Part shown: one piece after another, positions 62,374 through 64,000 of the stretch
How positions within the stretch are numbered: position 1 is the stretch's first letter
Layout of the letters: each line of letters begins with the position of its first letter
The notes under the pieces: generated by a model
Seen by the model: the letters and a program-made list of their open reading frames with translations, nothing else
Database searches by the model: none
What the model was told of the DNA's origin: nothing
Made by a program: the position numbers and the translations under genes
Source: CADEER01 sp965216585
GTDB taxonomy: Bacteria; Desulfobacterota; Binatia; HRBIN30; CADEER01
Assembly (NCBI GenBank): GCA_965216585.1
Contig: CBDCGC010000003.1
Span: 434,001-498,000, forward strand
Direction of reading: 5' to 3'
Length of the DNA: 64,000 bases

Positions 62374-63527
62374 AATCGTTGCTCACGTCGCTACTCTTGT
62401 TCTTCACCGCCGGGACGACCGCTGCCAGCGCCTTCCTCGGCAGTAATGACGGCGCCCCCGGCGCAACTCTCCTCGTACCCTATTTCGAAGTCGACCTGGC
62501 CGACCCAAACGGTCCCAACACGGTCTTTCGCGTCGCCAACGCCACCGTCGGGCACCACATCGCCCACGTCGTTCTGTGGACGGACTGGGGGATCCCCACC
62601 TTCGGCTTCGAGATCGAGCTCTTCGGTAACGCTTCGGTCGACATCAACATGCGCGAAGTGTTCTCGGGTCACCTGTCGGGAACCCCAACCATCCTCATCG
62701 TGGCCGTCACCAACTACCCAGTTTTCGGGCCCGCATGCTCGCCGCCTTTTCTGTTGCTCGATGAGATCGATCACATCGCCGCTGCCCACACCGGTATGCC
62801 TTCACAGAGTTTCGGCAACGAGTGCGCCGGCGCCAACCACGGTGACGACGTCGCCCGCGGATTCATCACCGTCGACATTCTCGACGATTGCACCGACTTG
62901 CTGCCGCACGACTCTGGATACTTCGAGCAGGACGGCGATCTCGGTTTCGACAACGCCCTGTGGGGCACCGTAGCCTGGACCAACCGCGGCAACGGCAGCA
63001 GCGCCGGTGCCACGCTGCCGGCGCTCGAGTCCGGCATCATTTTCGGCGGCACCTTCTACGGCACTTTCGCCGACACCGGGGGCGATGATCGCAGGGAGCC
63101 GCTTCCACCCCTGTGGTACGGCGGGTTCTTCAACGACGGCGACCGCAGCAGCGACGTCGTTCTCTGGCGCGAACCTACCGGCGTCGTATCGCCGGTTACC
63201 TGTGGGTTCGAGCCGCCGCAAATCCCACTACAGCAGGGCTTAGTGACGCTTCGCTCGCCGCAGGGCGTCGAATCCGACGTCTCCAACTTCGATCCCTTTC
63301 CTTATGCGGCGAACCGCGTAGCTGTCGACAGCGCCAACCTCCCAGTGCCGAGCTTCGATGTCGGACAAATCCGCTTCGCTCCGCAGCTCTTTCTACCCGG
63401 CGCGGCGACCAGCGGTGCCATCTTCGCAGACGTTCCCCAGGCAGCCATGCTGCTCATCCACGATCTCGGCAACGGCCAGGCGGCGGGTGTCAGCGCCGCC
63501 TCGGACTTCTTCCTCTTCGAGAAATGA
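62370..63527 (+). CDS. Secreted protein of unknown family, paralogue 2
   Basis: A 385-residue exported protein (signal peptide about 1-21), a homologue of the preceding gene. Shared stretches are GATLLVPYFEVD, HVVLWTDWGIPTFGFEIELF, AAHTGMPSQ, DDVARGFITVDILDDCTD and DDRREPLPPLW. Both have a few cysteines at corresponding places. Its stop overlaps the start of a P-domain protein (ATGA). Tandem duplication followed by divergence is the simplest reading. The function is unknown. Confidence 0.78.
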   Translation: MKSLLTSLLLFFTAGTTAASAFLGSNDGAPGATLLVPYFEVDLADPNGPNTVFRVANATVGHHIAHVVLWTDWGIPTFGFEIELFGNASVDINMREVFSGHLSGTPTILIVAVTNYPVFGPACSPPFLLLDEIDHIAAAHTGMPSQSFGNECAGANHGDDVARGFITVDILDDCTDLLPHDSGYFEQDGDLGFDNALWGTVAWTNRGNGSSAGATLPALESGIIFGGTFYGTFADTGGDDRREPLPPLWYGGFFNDGDRSSDVVLWREPTGVVSPVTCGFEPPQIPLQQGLVTLRSPQGVESDVSNFDPFPYAANRVAVDSANLPVPSFDVGQIRFAPQLFLPGAATSGAIFADVPQAAMLLIHDLGNGQAAGVSAASDFFLFEK

Positions 63528-64000
63528 GACGGCGGACCGCACATACCCAGCACCGCATCTGGGCAGGTCTGGCGGCCCTGTCGCTGACCTTTTCCTTCGC
63601 CAGCCTCTACGCGACGCCGCCGGCATCGAACCTGCGCTACCTGTGCAGCGAGGTCGGTGAAGACTGCCCGCGAACGATCGTCGACCCGATCAACGGTTCG
63701 CCGGTCAGGATCTCCACGTCAATCATGGTTCCGGAGGGACAGTGCGACTTCGTCGAGCACGTCGCCGTCGAGATCGAATCGGACCACGCGTGGGTCGGCG
63801 ATCTGCGCGCTACACTGTCACACAACGCGACCAAGAAGAGCGCGGCGCTTCTCGATCGACCCGGGCTGGGCGCCATCGGAGACTTCGGCTGTCCGGGAAT
63901 CGGCATCGATGCGACCTTCTCCGATTCGGCGATCGAGCCGCGCGGCGACGACCTGTGCGCCGCCACCATCCCCGCCATCGACGGCGCGGTGCACTCATCG
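63524..64000 (+). CDS. Secreted P-domain protein, truncated by window edge
   Basis: An open frame of 159 codons that runs off the right edge. After a signal peptide (about 10-31) it shows a domain of the proprotein-convertase P/Homo B type, with VEHVAVEIESDHAWVGDLRA near 80-99 and AALLDRPGLG, followed by a GDFGCPGIGIDATFSD stretch. The P-domain is usually joined to a protease or found in adhesive surface proteins. It is coupled to the paralogue upstream (ATGA). The C-terminus is unseen. Confidence 0.75.
   Translation, partial: MRRRTAHTQHRIWAGLAALSLTFSFASLYATPPASNLRYLCSEVGEDCPRTIVDPINGSPVRISTSIMVPEGQCDFVEHVAVEIESDHAWVGDLRATLSHNATKKSAALLDRPGLGAIGDFGCPGIGIDATFSDSAIEPRGDDLCAATIPAIDGAVHSS

Overview
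The window is GC-rich bacterial chromosome with dense, often overlapping genes, no rRNA or tRNA gene that I can see, and no phage or insertion-sequence genes. Three traits point to an uncultured deltaproteobacterium-like lineage (Candidatus Binatota or a Myxococcota relative): many acyl-CoA genes of actinobacterial flavour, secreted proteins with Thr/Pro-rich linkers and C-terminal dockerin-like or cysteine-rich (DUF4215) modules, and a C-terminal Arg-rich sorting tail resembling MYXO-CTERM. This assignment is an inference from gene content; no marker gene is present.

Layout. 1-2243: a secreted DNRLRE-type protein gene broken by an in-frame TGA, then 660 bp of non-coding DNA built from short repeats. 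2244-6899: an alanine-type Na+ symporter, an internally deleted membrane glycosyltransferase remnant, a D-2-hydroxyacid dehydrogenase, a small membrane protein coupled to a HAD phosphatase, and a CBS-domain protein preceded by a 22-codon leader ORF. 6977-11383: a PGPGW membrane protein facing a four-gene operon (DUF420 protein, lipoprotein with a beta-propeller, parvulin isomerase, HupE/UreJ protein). 11642-25490: a secreted dockerin-tagged metalloprotease, dienelactone hydrolase, acyl-CoA synthetase, glutathione transferase, DUF3604 protein, class I amidotransferase, F420-type oxidoreductase, polyphosphate kinase 2, nitronate monooxygenase, thiolase and an MFS transporter.

25508-32856 is a leftward block of diiron ferritin-like protein, TetR regulator, RND efflux permease, its periplasmic adaptor, and a fatty acid desaturase. 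It looks like a unit for handling hydrophobic compounds and membrane lipids. After a serine hydrolase and a VapBC-type toxin-antitoxin pair comes the main catabolic island, 34881-49862. Its leftward arm encodes a biotin-dependent acyl-CoA carboxylase (both subunits), an AtuA-like protein, a TetR regulator, an enoyl-CoA hydratase and a small unknown. The divergent rightward arm encodes another hydratase, a DinB-like protein, two paired acyl-CoA dehydrogenases, a zinc-ribbon/OB-fold protein with a partner thiolase, a phosphodiesterase and an MFS transporter. Together they are consistent with beta-oxidation of a branched, isoprenoid or sterol-like acyl chain, but the substrate cannot be read from the sequence.

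49883-60519 holds an SCP2 protein, a CrtC-like lipocalin-fold protein, a DUF4215/cytochrome-like secreted protein, a VOC protein, a Na+/H+ antiporter, a very repetitive Thr-rich surface protein with a cohesin-like domain, and a leftward acyl-CoA synthetase/VOC/metallo-beta-lactamase-fold operon. 60596 to the end has a heme-type membrane protein and a three-gene coupled operon of secreted proteins: two paralogues and a P-domain protein cut by the window edge. The most novel-looking elements are the dockerin/cohesin-like surface proteins, this tandem secreted-paralogue operon, the HupE-isomerase operon, and several signs of local gene decay and dispersed intergenic repeats.
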